NCBI RefSeq assembly: GCF_048323655.1
Contig: NZ_JBLUWW010000006.1
Coordinates: 263,380-327,379 of the forward strand
Origin: Salinimicrobium soli
Lineage (GTDB): Bacteria; Bacteroidota; Bacteroidia; Flavobacteriales; Flavobacteriaceae
Direction of reading: 5' to 3'
Length of the DNA: 64,000 bases
The notes beneath the pieces are model-generated. The model did no database searches. It worked only from the letters and a program-made list of their open reading frames with translations, and was not told the origin of the DNA. This document shows positions 9,186 to 17,721 of this stretch, piece by piece; position 1 is the stretch's first letter, and the number at the start of each line of letters is the position of its first letter. A program made the position numbers and the translations under genes.

Positions 9186-9222
9186 TAGAGGTCAGTGGTC
9201 GGTGGTCAGTGGTCATTGGTTC
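9186..9222 (+). repeat. Degenerate GGTCAGTGG short repeat
   Basis: Tandem near-copies of GGTCAGTGGTC with variants (GGTCGGTGG, GGTCATTGG). An inverse-orientation relative lies at 9630-9664, so the pair brackets the S23 gene. Confidence 0.55.
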
Positions 9223-9241
9223 GTACCTATTATAGTTTTTA

Positions 9242-9613
9242 CTACTTACTTTTTGACTTCAGGTACTTTTGGAGACTCTTGATCATTTTAAACATCTCCA
9301 GGAGCATAATTCTTGAGCTTTGATTTTGCTCTTTTGAAATATATCCTCTTCTAAAGGCAATTGTTGAACAGGTAACGCATTCCCTTAGAGAGTCGTCAGC
9401 TAACTGCAGAAACCTGTGAAACTGTGCATCAGTATCTCCTGAGCCTTCCGAAGTATTTAAAGCTATAGAGACTGCGGCCCTGTTGTATTGAGAAGCAAGG
9501 CTATACAATTCTTTCTGTGGGAATTTATCGGTCAAGGAATAAACGTGGTCAGTAAAATCCAGGGCTTTTTGATAAACCTTTAAATCCTCAAAACTAAAAT
9601 GCACATTATCCAT
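9242..9613 (-). CDS. Four-helix bundle protein (S23 / 23S rRNA intervening-sequence family)
   Basis: 123-residue helical protein with the family hallmarks: FEDLKVYQKALDF at the N-terminus, FPQKELYSLASQYNRAAVSI, and NTSEGSGD in the centre. Relatives were first found inside intervening sequences of 23S rRNA genes, but most, like this one, are ordinary chromosomal genes of unknown biochemical role. Here it is flanked on both sides by short degenerate repeats in opposite orientation, suggesting it may have arrived as a small mobile unit. No rRNA gene is nearby. Confidence 0.8.
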   Translation of the reverse strand: MDNVHFSFEDLKVYQKALDFTDHVYSLTDKFPQKELYSLASQYNRAAVSIALNTSEGSGDTDAQFHRFLQLADDSLRECVTCSTIAFRRGYISKEQNQSSRIMLLEMFKMIKSLQKYLKSKSK

Positions 9614-9629
9614 AAGATTGATTATTTAA

Positions 9630-9664
9630 TTTGAGACCTCTGCCCTCTGTCCACTGTCCTCTGA
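9630..9664 (-). repeat. Degenerate repeat related to 9186-9222, inverted
   Basis: Read on the minus strand this is a run of CAGAGGACAGTGGACAGAGG-type units resembling the GGTCAGTGG units on the other side of the S23 gene. Confidence 0.45.
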
Positions 9665-9687
9665 TCGAAAAAATTCTTTATGTTACT

Positions 9688-10044
9688 TTATATAGAACTA
9701 CCGGCTTTCTCTAACTCCTCCCAAAATTCGTAAGCTCTTCTAAGGTGTGGGATCACAATGGTTCCACCTACTAAAGTAGCTATACTCAGTGCTTCCATAG
9801 TTTCTTCTTTGGTAATACCTTCTTTGAAACAGGTTTCCAAATGATATTTTACGCAGTCATCGCAGCGCAATACGGTGGAGGCTACCAACCCCAGTAATTC
9901 TTTTGTCTTTACATCAAGTGCACCCGATGCAAAAGCATTGGTGTCAAGATTAAAGATCCTTTTAATGATCTTATTATTATCTGCCAGGATCTTATCATTC
10001 ATCTTCTGGCGGTACTCGTTAAATTCTTCTACCTGGTTGCTCAT
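9688..10044 (-). CDS. Carboxymuconolactone decarboxylase / AhpD-like protein
   Basis: 118-residue all-helical protein with the AhpD-type active-site region LRCDDCVKYHLETC (Cys-x2-Cys followed by His), which in the family gives alkylhydroperoxidase or disulfide activity. The rest (TKEETMEALSIATLVGGTIVIPHLRRAYEF) is standard. It overlaps the end of tatC by 4 bases, so it is translationally coupled to it, forming kdsD-tatC-ahpD-like. A redox role is likely from the motif; true decarboxylase activity is unlikely. Confidence 0.85.
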   Translation of the reverse strand: MSNQVEEFNEYRQKMNDKILADNNKIIKRIFNLDTNAFASGALDVKTKELLGLVASTVLRCDDCVKYHLETCFKEGITKEETMEALSIATLVGGTIVIPHLRRAYEFWEELEKAGSSI

Positions 10045-10874
10045 CGCTTTTGCTTTCTTAGTTTTCTTTCTTCATTTCTGTTCACGATCCGGGATATCAG
10101 GATACTTATTTCATAGAGAAAAAGTACCGGAATGGCCACAATGATCTGGCTCAAAATATCTGGAGGGGTTATAATAGCGGAGATGATCAAAACGATCACC
10201 AACGCGAATTTTCTGTATTTCCGAAGGAATTGAGGTGTTACCAGACCAATCTTGGTAAGGAAGTAAATAACTATAGGTAACTCAAAGATCAATCCACAGG
10301 CTATAACAGAAGACCTTACAAGACTTATGTAGCTCCCAATATCAAATTCATTTAGCACCTTTTCACTTACCTGGTATTTTCCGAGGAAATTAATGGAAAG
10401 AGGTGTAATAAGGTAATAACCGAATAAAACTCCTGCAAAGAATAAGAGAGAGGAAATGAAAATAAATCCTCGTGCAGTATTCCGTTCCTTTGTGTACATG
10501 GCAGGGGAGATAAACCTCCAGAACTCATATAATACATACGGAAAGGCGATAATGAAGCCCGCTGTAATAGCTGTCCAAACGTGGGCTGAGAACTGTCCGC
10601 CCATAGTCCGGCTCTGAATGGTAAAAGGCATTTCATCAAAACAGAATCCGCCTTCAACTCCTACCATGGTTGATAGTTGGCAAAGGATATCGTAAGTGAA
10701 GAAATCTGGATTTGTGGGGCCAAAAAGGAGTACGTCAAATATGAATCCCTTAGCCAAAAAGGCTGCTGTGGCAGCAATTACTACCGCAAACGTAGCTCTT
10801 ATTAGGTGCCAACGCAGCTCTTCGAGGTGATCCAAAAATGACATTTCCCCTGCCTGTTTTCTTTCTTTCGCCAT
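10041..10874 (-). CDS. tatC: Sec-independent protein translocase TatC
   Basis: Core membrane component of the twin-arginine export pathway, which binds signal peptides of folded proteins. The N-terminal EMSFLDHLEELRWHLIRA (conserved Glu and Arg for signal recognition) and six membrane helices with FAGVLFGYYLITPLSINFL are diagnostic. At 277 residues it is slightly longer than E. coli TatC owing to the first periplasmic loop. It starts one base after kdsD and overlaps the next gene by 4 bases. No tatA is in the window. Confidence 0.93.
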   Translation of the reverse strand: MAKERKQAGEMSFLDHLEELRWHLIRATFAVVIAATAAFLAKGFIFDVLLFGPTNPDFFTYDILCQLSTMVGVEGGFCFDEMPFTIQSRTMGGQFSAHVWTAITAGFIIAFPYVLYEFWRFISPAMYTKERNTARGFIFISSLLFFAGVLFGYYLITPLSINFLGKYQVSEKVLNEFDIGSYISLVRSSVIACGLIFELPIVIYFLTKIGLVTPQFLRKYRKFALVIVLIISAIITPPDILSQIIVAIPVLFLYEISILISRIVNRNEERKLRKQKR

Positions 10875-10875
10875 T

Positions 10876-11841
10876 TTAGATTATTCCTTCTCTTATTAAG
10901 TTGTGCAGGTGAACAACTCCGTAATATTTTTCCTTTTTGACCGCCAGCAATTGTGAGATCTTGTTTTCTTCCAGCACGTCAAGGGCATCAACCGCCATCG
11001 CGTCGTAGGAAATGGTCTTCGGATTTTTACTCATAATATCCCGGGCCTGGAGTCCTGAAATATCGATACTCTTGTATAACATTCGTCTAATATCCCCGTC
11101 TGTCACAATTCCCACGATCTTGCCGTTCTCGATCACCGCGGCCACCCCAAGCATTTTTTCAGATATCTCAATGATCACCTGCGGAATTGGAGTGTCAGGT
11201 GCAACGGCAGGTTTCTGGTTTTGATCTGCAATATCACTAACGCGCAGGTAAAGTTTTTTTCCTAAAGCTCCTCCGGGATGGTACTTTGCAAAATCCTTAC
11301 TTGAAAAATTCCGCATTTTTAGAAGGCATACCGCAAGGGCATCTCCAATCACCAGTTGTGCAGTGGTACTGGTTGTGGGTGCCAGATTATTGGGGCAGGC
11401 TTCCTTTTCAATATAGGTGTTGATGGTATGATCTGCCTGTTTTCCCAGGAAGGATTCTGTATTTCCGGTAATTGCGATCAGTCTGTTTCCGAAATTCTTA
11501 ATAAGGGGCACCAGTACTTTGATCTCAGGGGTATTTCCGCTTTTTGAGATACAAATGACCACATCATCTTTCAAAATGGTTCCCAGGTCTCCGTGAATGG
11601 CATCTGCCGCGTGCATAAAGATGGCAGGAGTGCCGGTGGAGTTCAATGTCGCTACAATTTTAGTAGCAATAGCAGCACTTTTTCCTATTCCTGTAATTAT
11701 AACTCTACCCTTGGAATGGTAGATGGCTTCTACTGCATTTGCAAAATTTTGGTCTAATAATTGCTCTAAATTTGCGATTGCTTTGGCTTCAGTTAAAATG
11801 GTTTCTCTGGCGACAGAGAGTATTTTTTCTTGAGGTGTCAA
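10876..11841 (-). CDS. kdsD: Arabinose-5-phosphate isomerase (KpsF/GutQ family)
   Basis: Interconverts ribulose-5-phosphate and arabinose-5-phosphate, the first step toward Kdo of the LPS inner core. An SIS sugar-phosphate domain (RVIITGIGKSAAIATKIVATLNSTGTPAIFMHAADAIHG region, about 45-175) is followed by two CBS domains (about 205-320), the full-length architecture. 321 residues. It heads the kdsD-tatC-ahpD-like operon and is divergent from recQ across 86 bases. It fits with lptB and lnt as an envelope-biogenesis neighbourhood. Confidence 0.92.
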   Translation of the reverse strand: MTPQEKILSVARETILTEAKAIANLEQLLDQNFANAVEAIYHSKGRVIITGIGKSAAIATKIVATLNSTGTPAIFMHAADAIHGDLGTILKDDVVICISKSGNTPEIKVLVPLIKNFGNRLIAITGNTESFLGKQADHTINTYIEKEACPNNLAPTTSTTAQLVIGDALAVCLLKMRNFSSKDFAKYHPGGALGKKLYLRVSDIADQNQKPAVAPDTPIPQVIIEISEKMLGVAAVIENGKIVGIVTDGDIRRMLYKSIDISGLQARDIMSKNPKTISYDAMAVDALDVLEENKISQLLAVKKEKYYGVVHLHNLIREGII

Positions 11842-11927
11842 ATTTGTAGAATTAGGAATTGCATGAAGTAAAGAAAAACGTATCTTTAATAATTGTGCAA
11901 ATGTATGTAAAATTGTAACACAATTGA

Positions 11928-14126
11928 ATGACTTCGCAGGAAATCAATTTACACGAACAGCTTAAAAAATACTTTGGTTTTAGCCAGTTTAAAGGCCTTC
12001 AGGAGGAGGTTATAAAAAGTATAGTCAATGATCACAATACCTTTGTGGTCATGCCTACCGGAGGAGGTAAATCCCTCTGTTATCAATTGCCGGCCCTTAT
12101 CAAGGAAGGTACTGCAATTGTAGTTTCCCCCCTCATCGCCCTCATGAAGAACCAGGTGGATGCCATCCGTGGAATTTCCTCGGAAAATGGTATCGCCCAT
12201 GTATTGAATTCCTCCCTGAACAAGACAGAAGTGAAACAGGTGAAGGAAGATATCACGAATGGAGTGACCAAGCTCCTCTACGTTGCCCCCGAATCGCTTA
12301 CCAAGGAAGAGAATGTCGAGTTCTTACGTAGTGTTAAGATCTCATTTCTGGCCATTGATGAGGCGCACTGTATCAGTGAATGGGGTCACGATTTTAGGCC
12401 CGAATACCGAAATCTCAGGACCATCGTAAAGCGGATAGGGGATGATATTCCAATCATTGGCCTTACTGCTACTGCTACCCCAAAGGTACAGGAGGATATC
12501 CTGAAGAACCTCGGGATCACCGATGCCCGCACCTTTAAGGCTTCTTTTAATCGCCCCAACCTGTACTACGAAATACGGCCCAAGACCAAGAACGTCGATG
12601 CCGATATTATCAGGTTTATTAAGCAGAATCAAGGGAAAACAGGAATTATCTATTGCCTTAGCCGAAAACGGGTAGAGGAACTCGCGCAGACCCTTCAGGT
12701 GAACGGAATATCTGCCGTGCCCTATCACGCCGGGCTGGATGCCAAGACGCGCTCCAGGCATCAGGACATGTTCCTGATGGAAGACGTGGATGTTGTGGTT
12801 GCTACCATTGCCTTCGGAATGGGGATTGACAAACCCGATGTGCGATTCGTGATCCATCACGATATTCCAAAATCTATCGAAAGCTATTACCAGGAGACCG
12901 GCCGTGCCGGAAGGGACGGGGGAGAAGGCCATTGTCTTGCCTTTTATTCCTATAAAGATATTGAGAAGCTCGAGAAATTCATGAGCGGTAAACCAGTGGC
13001 AGAGCAGGAGATTGGTCATGCCCTTTTGCAGGAAGTGGTCGCTTTTGCGGAAACCTCCGTGTCCCGAAGAAAATTCATTCTTCACTATTTTGGAGAAGAA
13101 TTTGACGAAAAGACGGGCGAAGGAGCCGATATGGATGACAATGTCCGCAATCCTAAAAAGAAACATGAGGCAAAAGATGAGTTGGAATTGCTTTTAAAAA
13201 CTGTAAAAGCGACCAATCAGCTTTACAAGTCCAAAGAGGTGGTCAATACGCTGGTGGGAAAATCCAACGCTGTGATCAAGTCTCATAAAACTGATGAGAA
13301 TGCCCTCTTCGGAAAAGGACAGGATAAGGATTCCAAATATTGGATGGCGTTACTACGGCAGGCTTTAGTGGCTGGATACCTGCGGAAGGATATAGAAACA
13401 TACGGAGTGGTCAAACTCACCAAAAAAGGAGAAAAATTTCTTAATTCTCCGGACTCTTTCATGATGACCGAAGATCATACCTACGAGGTGGATAGCCACG
13501 ATGGTATAGTCAGTGCTGCAAAAAGCGGTGGAGGTACTGATGAAAGGCTGGTGAAAATGCTGAAGGAACTTCGCAAGAAAGAAGCAAAGAAAATTGGACT
13601 GGCACCTTACCTGGTATTCCAGGATCCTTCCCTCGAGGATATGGCACTGAAATATCCTGTCTCTATTGATGAATTAAGCAATATTCACGGAGTAGGAGAA
13701 GGGAAAGCCAAGAAGTATGGGAAACAATTCGTGGAGTTGATCGCCCGTTACGTGGAGGACAATGATATTACCCGTCCGGATGACCTGGTTGTCAAAACGA
13801 CAGGAGCCAATAGCGGACTTAAGCTATACATTATTCAGAATGTGGACCGTAAGCTACCACTGGATGACATTGCAGCCGCTAAAGGCATGGAAATGCCAGA
13901 TTTCATAAAAGAAATGGAGGCTATAGTTTACAGTGGTACCAAACTGAACATCGACTACTGGATCGACGAGATCCTCGATGAGGATCAGCAGGAAGAGATA
14001 CATGAATATTTTATAGACGCCGAGACCGATAAGATCGAGGAGGCCCTTGAAGAATTTGACGGGGATTATGATGAAGAGGAGTTAAGGCTATACCGGATCA
14101 AGTTTATTAGTGAGGTTGCCAATTAA
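11928..14126 (+). CDS. recQ: ATP-dependent DNA helicase RecQ
   Basis: 3'-5' DNA helicase of recombination and replication-fork repair, 732 residues. Walker A MPTGGGKS is at 42-49; a DEAH box (AIDEAHCISEWGHDFR), motif III GLTATAT, and motif VI YYQETGRAGRDG follow. The RecQ C-terminal zinc region is abnormal: only a weak match to the usual four-Cys pattern is seen after SVSRRKFILHYFGEEF. An HRDC domain follows at about 535-615, and an acidic tail extends beyond it (DEDQQEEIHEYF...DGDYDEEEL). Flavobacterial RecQ proteins commonly have this longer C-terminus. A strong terminator follows. Confidence 0.93.
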   Translation: MTSQEINLHEQLKKYFGFSQFKGLQEEVIKSIVNDHNTFVVMPTGGGKSLCYQLPALIKEGTAIVVSPLIALMKNQVDAIRGISSENGIAHVLNSSLNKTEVKQVKEDITNGVTKLLYVAPESLTKEENVEFLRSVKISFLAIDEAHCISEWGHDFRPEYRNLRTIVKRIGDDIPIIGLTATATPKVQEDILKNLGITDARTFKASFNRPNLYYEIRPKTKNVDADIIRFIKQNQGKTGIIYCLSRKRVEELAQTLQVNGISAVPYHAGLDAKTRSRHQDMFLMEDVDVVVATIAFGMGIDKPDVRFVIHHDIPKSIESYYQETGRAGRDGGEGHCLAFYSYKDIEKLEKFMSGKPVAEQEIGHALLQEVVAFAETSVSRRKFILHYFGEEFDEKTGEGADMDDNVRNPKKKHEAKDELELLLKTVKATNQLYKSKEVVNTLVGKSNAVIKSHKTDENALFGKGQDKDSKYWMALLRQALVAGYLRKDIETYGVVKLTKKGEKFLNSPDSFMMTEDHTYEVDSHDGIVSAAKSGGGTDERLVKMLKELRKKEAKKIGLAPYLVFQDPSLEDMALKYPVSIDELSNIHGVGEGKAKKYGKQFVELIARYVEDNDITRPDDLVVKTTGANSGLKLYIIQNVDRKLPLDDIAAAKGMEMPDFIKEMEAIVYSGTKLNIDYWIDEILDEDQQEEIHEYFIDAETDKIEEALEEFDGDYDEEELRLYRIKFISEVAN

Positions 14127-14150
14127 AATCTTTTAAATGTTATATAGAAG

Positions 14151-14178
14151 AACCGGAACAGCTGTTCCGGTTTTTTTT
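14151..14178 (+). terminator. Intrinsic terminator of recQ
   Basis: Perfect 11-base arms (AACCGGAACAG / CTGTTCCGGTT) followed by eight T, starting 24 bases after the recQ stop. Confidence 0.9.
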
Positions 14179-14194
14179 ATGGATTGGTCCCTCA

Positions 14195-14757
14195 AGAGAT
14201 TTCTCCTGCGTCGGAATGACAGCGGAACAATGCTTTTGTCATTCTGAACGAAGCGCAGCGCAGTGAAGAATCTCACTGTCGCAGGAGATTCCTCCTTCGT
14301 CGGAATGACAACCGAACAATGCTTTTTGTCATTCTGAACGAAGCGGAGCGCAGTGAAGAATCTCCTACTCTAAAGAGATTCCTCCTGCGTCGGAATGACA
14401 GCGGAACAATCCTTTTGCCATTCTGTACGGATCGCAGCGCAGTGAAGAATCTCATCCTCTAAAGAGATTCCTCCTTCGTCGGAATGACAAACGAACAATG
14501 CTTTTTGTCATTCTGAACGAAGTGCAGCAAAGTGAAGAATCTTAATGTCGCAAGAGATTCCTCCTTCGTCGGAATGACAACCGAACAATGCTTTTGTCAT
14601 TCTGAACGGAGCGGAGCGCAGTGAAGAATCTCCTACTCTAAAGAGATTCCTCCTGCATCGGAATGACAAGAAATTGCACTTTGTCATTCTGAACGGAGCA
14701 GCGCGGAGTGAAGAATCTCACTGTCGCAAGAGATTCCTCCTTCGTCGGAATGACAAC
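14195..14757. repeat. Tandem array of about 89-bp palindromic units (six plus a partial)
   Basis: Units begin near 14195, 14284, 14374, 14463, 14553, 14642 and 14729, a regular 87-90 base spacing. Each reads AGAGATTCCTCC-TTCGTCGGAATGACA, a short spacer, then TGTCATTCTGAACGAAG-...-GAAGAATCT, so the two halves are imperfect inverse complements and each unit could fold into a long hairpin. Units differ by scattered substitutions (TGCGTC/TTCGTC, CACTGTCGC/CTACTCTAA linkers alternate). No gene is visible in 14179-14839. A lone half-unit in inverse orientation lies at 59938-59979. Confidence 0.9.
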
Positions 14758-14839
14758 AGATACACCTTTTCTATTTAACAATCCTGCTAAACCTTTGTTA
14801 TACCTCTAAAAGTAGACTTCCTACCTTTAAAAGCTTTCT

Positions 14840-14847
14840 TATCTTTG
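14840..14847 (+). promoter_or_regulatory. Promoter -7 box of the immunophilin gene
   Basis: TATCTTTG, a perfect TAnnTTTG box, 24 bases before ATG 14871 and just outside the tandem repeat. Confidence 0.7.
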
Positions 14848-14870
14848 TGGTCTTAACTTAAAAAGCAGTT

Positions 14871-15803
14871 ATGAACGACGGATTATACGCAAAATTCCAC
14901 ACCACTAAAGGAGAGATCCTGGTGGAACTGGAATTCGAGAAGACCCCGGGTACAGTGGGTAATTTTGTAGGCCTGGCCGAAGGAAACCTGGAAAACCAGG
15001 CTAAACCACAGGGCACTCCTTATTATGACGGATTAAAGTTTCACAGGGTAATTCCCGATTTCATGATCCAGGGAGGAGATCCTAAAGGTACCGGCGTTGG
15101 CGGACCTGGATATCAATTTGAAGATGAGATCCATCCGGATCTTAAACACGATCGTCCCGGTATTCTTTCTATGGCCAATGCGGGTCCGGGAACGAACGGT
15201 AGCCAGTTCTTTATCACTCATGTGGCTACGCCATGGCTTGATGGAAAACATACTGTCTTTGGCTACGTAGTGGAGGGACAGGAAGTGGTAGATGCTATCA
15301 AACAGGGAGATAAAATTGAAAAACTGGAGATTATTAGAGAAGGTGAAGCTGCAAAGAAATACAATGCGGTAGAAGCATTTCGCCAGTTCAATGGTGCTAA
15401 GGCAGAAAGAGAAGCAGCTGCCAAAAAGCAACAGGAAGAACTGATGGGTGAACTTGCCCAGGGTTTTGAAAAGACCGAAAGCGGACTTCGCTATAAATTC
15501 ATCGCTGAAGGAAACGGCAAAAAAGCCGAAAAAGGCAAAACAGTTTCTGTGCATTATAAAGGAATGCTGGCAGATGGTACTGTTTTCGATTCTTCCTATA
15601 AAAGAAAACAACCTATCGAATTCCCTCTGGGAAAAGGCCATGTTATTGAAGGTTGGGATGAAGGGATACAGCTTCTAAAGGAGGGAGACCAGGCTAGATT
15701 TGTGATCCCGTCACATTTGGGTTATGGTGCCAGAGGTGCAGGAGGCGTTATACCGCCAAATGCGACCCTTATTTTTGATGTGGAACTGGTGAAAGTGAAG
15801 TAA
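14871..15803 (+). CDS. Dual-family immunophilin: cyclophilin-FKBP fusion peptidyl-prolyl isomerase
   Basis: Two unrelated prolyl isomerase folds in one 310-residue chain. Residues about 5-165 are a cyclophilin (KFHRVIPDFMIQGGDP with the catalytic Arg, then GTNGSQFFITHVATPWLDGKHTVFG). A Lys/Glu/Ala-rich linker (about 170-205) leads to an FKBP domain at about 210-310 (VSVHYKGMLADGTVFDSSY, VIEGWDEGIQLLKEGD, YGARGAGGVIPPNATLIFDVEL). There is no signal peptide, so it is cytoplasmic. Cyclophilin-first fusions are known from some Bacteroidota. Monocistronic, with its own promoter and a terminator at 15823. Confidence 0.92.
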   Translation: MNDGLYAKFHTTKGEILVELEFEKTPGTVGNFVGLAEGNLENQAKPQGTPYYDGLKFHRVIPDFMIQGGDPKGTGVGGPGYQFEDEIHPDLKHDRPGILSMANAGPGTNGSQFFITHVATPWLDGKHTVFGYVVEGQEVVDAIKQGDKIEKLEIIREGEAAKKYNAVEAFRQFNGAKAEREAAAKKQQEELMGELAQGFEKTESGLRYKFIAEGNGKKAEKGKTVSVHYKGMLADGTVFDSSYKRKQPIEFPLGKGHVIEGWDEGIQLLKEGDQARFVIPSHLGYGARGAGGVIPPNATLIFDVELVKVK

Positions 15804-15822
15804 TTCGAAACGGAATATATTC

Positions 15823-15851
15823 AAAAACCTCCCGACTATGGGAGGTTTTTT
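15823..15851. terminator. Bidirectional terminator between immunophilin and peroxiredoxin genes
   Basis: Arms AAAAACCTCCC and GGGAGGTTTTT around a 6-base loop; the A-run and T-run make it usable on both strands. Confidence 0.88.
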
Positions 15852-15884
15852 GTTTGAGAAAATTTCTTCAGAAAATGCCCTTTT

Positions 15885-16523
15885 TCAATTCCCGGGCTGG
15901 GGAGTGAGTCGCAGGTAAGGTTTAACTTCCTTAAATCCTTTTGGGAAAAGGGTCTTTGCTTCCTCATTGGAGATGGAAGTGCTAATGACCACATCTTCTC
16001 CATTTTTCCAGTTGGCGGGAGTCGCAACTTTATAACCGGAGGTCAATTGTAATGAATCGATCACCCGCAAAAGTTCATCGAAATTGCGGCCGGTGCTTGC
16101 GGGATAGGTGATCATTAACTTGATGATCTTTTCCGGGTCGATTATATAGACAGATCTTACCGTTAGGTTTTCATCAGCATTCGGATGGATCATATCGTAA
16201 AGTTCAGCCACTTTTCGATCTTCATCGGCAATAATTGGAAAGTTGACCGTGGTGTTTTGGGTCTCATTAATATCCTTAATCCAATTCTTATGAGATTCCA
16301 GTCCGTCTACACTCAGAGCGAGCACCTTCACATTCCGTTTTTCAAATTCTTTCATGTATTTTGCGGCAGTTCCCAGTTCAGTTGTGCAAACCGGAGTATA
16401 ATCAGCAGGGTGGGAGAAAAGGACGCCCCAGCTTTTTCCGAGGTAGTCATAGAAATTGATCTTTCCTTCTGAAGTTTCCGCATCAAAATTGGGGGCTTTA
16501 TCCCCGAGTCGAAGTGTGCTCAT
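15885..16523 (-). CDS. 1-Cys peroxiredoxin (Prx6 family)
   Basis: Thiol peroxidase that reduces hydrogen peroxide and organic peroxides. The start at 16523 gives MSTLRLGDKAPNF, the family-standard N-terminus; an upstream in-frame extension to 16571 has no support. Peroxidatic Cys46 sits in FSHPADYTPVCTTELG, and the long C-terminal part (RVIDSLQLTSGYKVATPANWKNGEDVVIS) is characteristic of Prx6, which lacks a resolving Cys. 212 residues. It shares a strand with a thioredoxin-like gene 87 bases upstream, suggesting a small oxidative-stress unit. Confidence 0.93.
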   Translation of the reverse strand: MSTLRLGDKAPNFDAETSEGKINFYDYLGKSWGVLFSHPADYTPVCTTELGTAAKYMKEFEKRNVKVLALSVDGLESHKNWIKDINETQNTTVNFPIIADEDRKVAELYDMIHPNADENLTVRSVYIIDPEKIIKLMITYPASTGRNFDELLRVIDSLQLTSGYKVATPANWKNGEDVVISTSISNEEAKTLFPKGFKEVKPYLRLTPQPGN

Positions 16524-16610
16524 GATTTTAAAATTTAGTTGTTCCCTAAATTTCTGAATTAAAAGCAACAAGAGGTTGGTCTTCAGGATTAAATATTCCT
16601 TAAAAAATGA

Positions 16611-17174
16611 TCACGGAGCGTACTTCCACTTAATACTGCAGCCTACACTTGGTTTTTGAGGTCCCGGCACGGGGCGACTCCCTAGCAGAGCGTCCATTGC
16701 TTCCCTAAGTTCCCGGCCATTGATAGAATGTCCGTTGCCGGGTCGGGAGCTGTCTAATTGCCCATGATAGACCAGTTTTTCTTCCCCGTCAAAAAGATAG
16801 AAATCGGGGGTGCATTCTGCTTTATAATTCCGCGCTACTTCCTGTGTTCGATCATAGAGGTAAGGAAAGGTAAAGTTGTGTTTGCGGGCAAATTTCCACA
16901 TAAGATCGGGGTGATCTTCAGGATATTTTTCTACGTCATTACTACTTATGGCTGCAAAACCAAAGCCCAAAACGCGGTAATCATTTGCTACCCGAACAAT
17001 TTCATCGATCACATGTTTTACATAAGGACAATGATTGCAAAGGAACATGATCACAGTTCCTCTTTCTCCTTGAACATCAACTAATGAATACAAATTTGCA
17101 GTAACTGCATCGGGTAATTCAAAGTCTATTATTTCAGTTCCCAGTGGAAGTGTATTTGAAGCAGTTTCAGCCAT
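16611..17174 (-). CDS. Thioredoxin-fold redoxin protein (AhpC/TSA-like)
   Basis: 187-residue cytoplasmic protein with a redoxin fold: LPLGTEIIDFELPDAV, then MFLCNHCPYVKHV with a Cys46-x2-Cys49 pair at the active-site position, then VARNYKAECTPDFYLFDGEEKLVYHGQLDSSRPG. The family is widespread and annotated only as thioredoxin-family protein; it is related to thiol peroxidases and ResA-like proteins but has no signal peptide. The partner is unknown. It precedes the Prx6 gene on the same strand and may act in peroxide or disulfide metabolism. Confidence 0.85.
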   Translation of the reverse strand: MAETASNTLPLGTEIIDFELPDAVTANLYSLVDVQGERGTVIMFLCNHCPYVKHVIDEIVRVANDYRVLGFGFAAISSNDVEKYPEDHPDLMWKFARKHNFTFPYLYDRTQEVARNYKAECTPDFYLFDGEEKLVYHGQLDSSRPGNGHSINGRELREAMDALLGSRPVPGPQKPSVGCSIKWKYAP

Positions 17175-17262
17175 TTTTTAAGTCTCAGTGAATTCCTGAA
17201 AAATACGAATTTTCGACGGAATATTTTCAAAATTGCTATCTTGTTCAGGTAAATTCACGAAT

Positions 17263-17721
17263 ATGAAATCATTAGATCATTGGTTTTCAGAATATGCGGT
17301 TAGTCACCAGAATGAAACAAATCAGCTGATACATTATTTCTGTGTTCCGGCTATTTTCTTCTCAATAGTAGGTTTGCTTATGAGCATACCACCTGGTCCT
17401 CTCACCGGAATTTTTCCCTTGTATATTCCCTTCCTGGAAAACTGGGCGGTGGTAATTTTGATCCTGGTGCTGCTCTTCTATTTCAGGCTGTCCTTCTCCA
17501 TGGGATTTAAGATCCTGATCTTTGCCGGGCTTTGTATTGCAGGGAATTATTACCTGTCAAAACTAGGTGAACTATGGATGATCTCACTCGGCATTTTTGT
17601 AGTTGCATGGATAGGTCAGTTCTATGGACATAAAGTAGAAGGGAAGAAGCCTTCTTTCTTAAAAGACCTTCAATTTCTGCTCATTGGTCCCGCGTGGGTG
17701 ATCAAAAAAGTCTTCGGATAA
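17263..17721 (+). CDS. Mpo1/DUF962-family membrane protein
   Basis: 152-residue membrane protein of the YGL010w/Mpo1 family. The yeast member is an iron-dependent dioxygenase that shortens 2-hydroxy fatty acids. The family motifs are present: HQNETNQLIHYFCVP (His15, Asn20, His24) near the N-terminus and WIGQFYGHKVEGKKPSFLKDLQFLLIGPAWV at the C-terminus, with four hydrophobic helices between. ATG 17263 is chosen over an in-frame TTG at 17233, which lies upstream inside the promoter (TATCTTG at 17237-17243). It overlaps the csaA start by one base. Bacterial function is inferred only by homology. Confidence 0.82.
   Translation: MKSLDHWFSEYAVSHQNETNQLIHYFCVPAIFFSIVGLLMSIPPGPLTGIFPLYIPFLENWAVVILILVLLFYFRLSFSMGFKILIFAGLCIAGNYYLSKLGELWMISLGIFVVAWIGQFYGHKVEGKKPSFLKDLQFLLIGPAWVIKKVFG

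Noticed and set aside
12342..13166. Long minus-strand open frame (274 codons) inside recQ
   Set aside because: It is fully antisense to the conserved helicase core; its length reflects codon bias of recQ.
14273..14455. Open frame of 60 codons with internal repeats
   Set aside because: It is a reading of the 89-bp tandem repeat, not a gene.
14195..14757. Possible CRISPR array
   Set aside because: The whole 89-base unit repeats, including the would-be spacers, and no cas genes are present.
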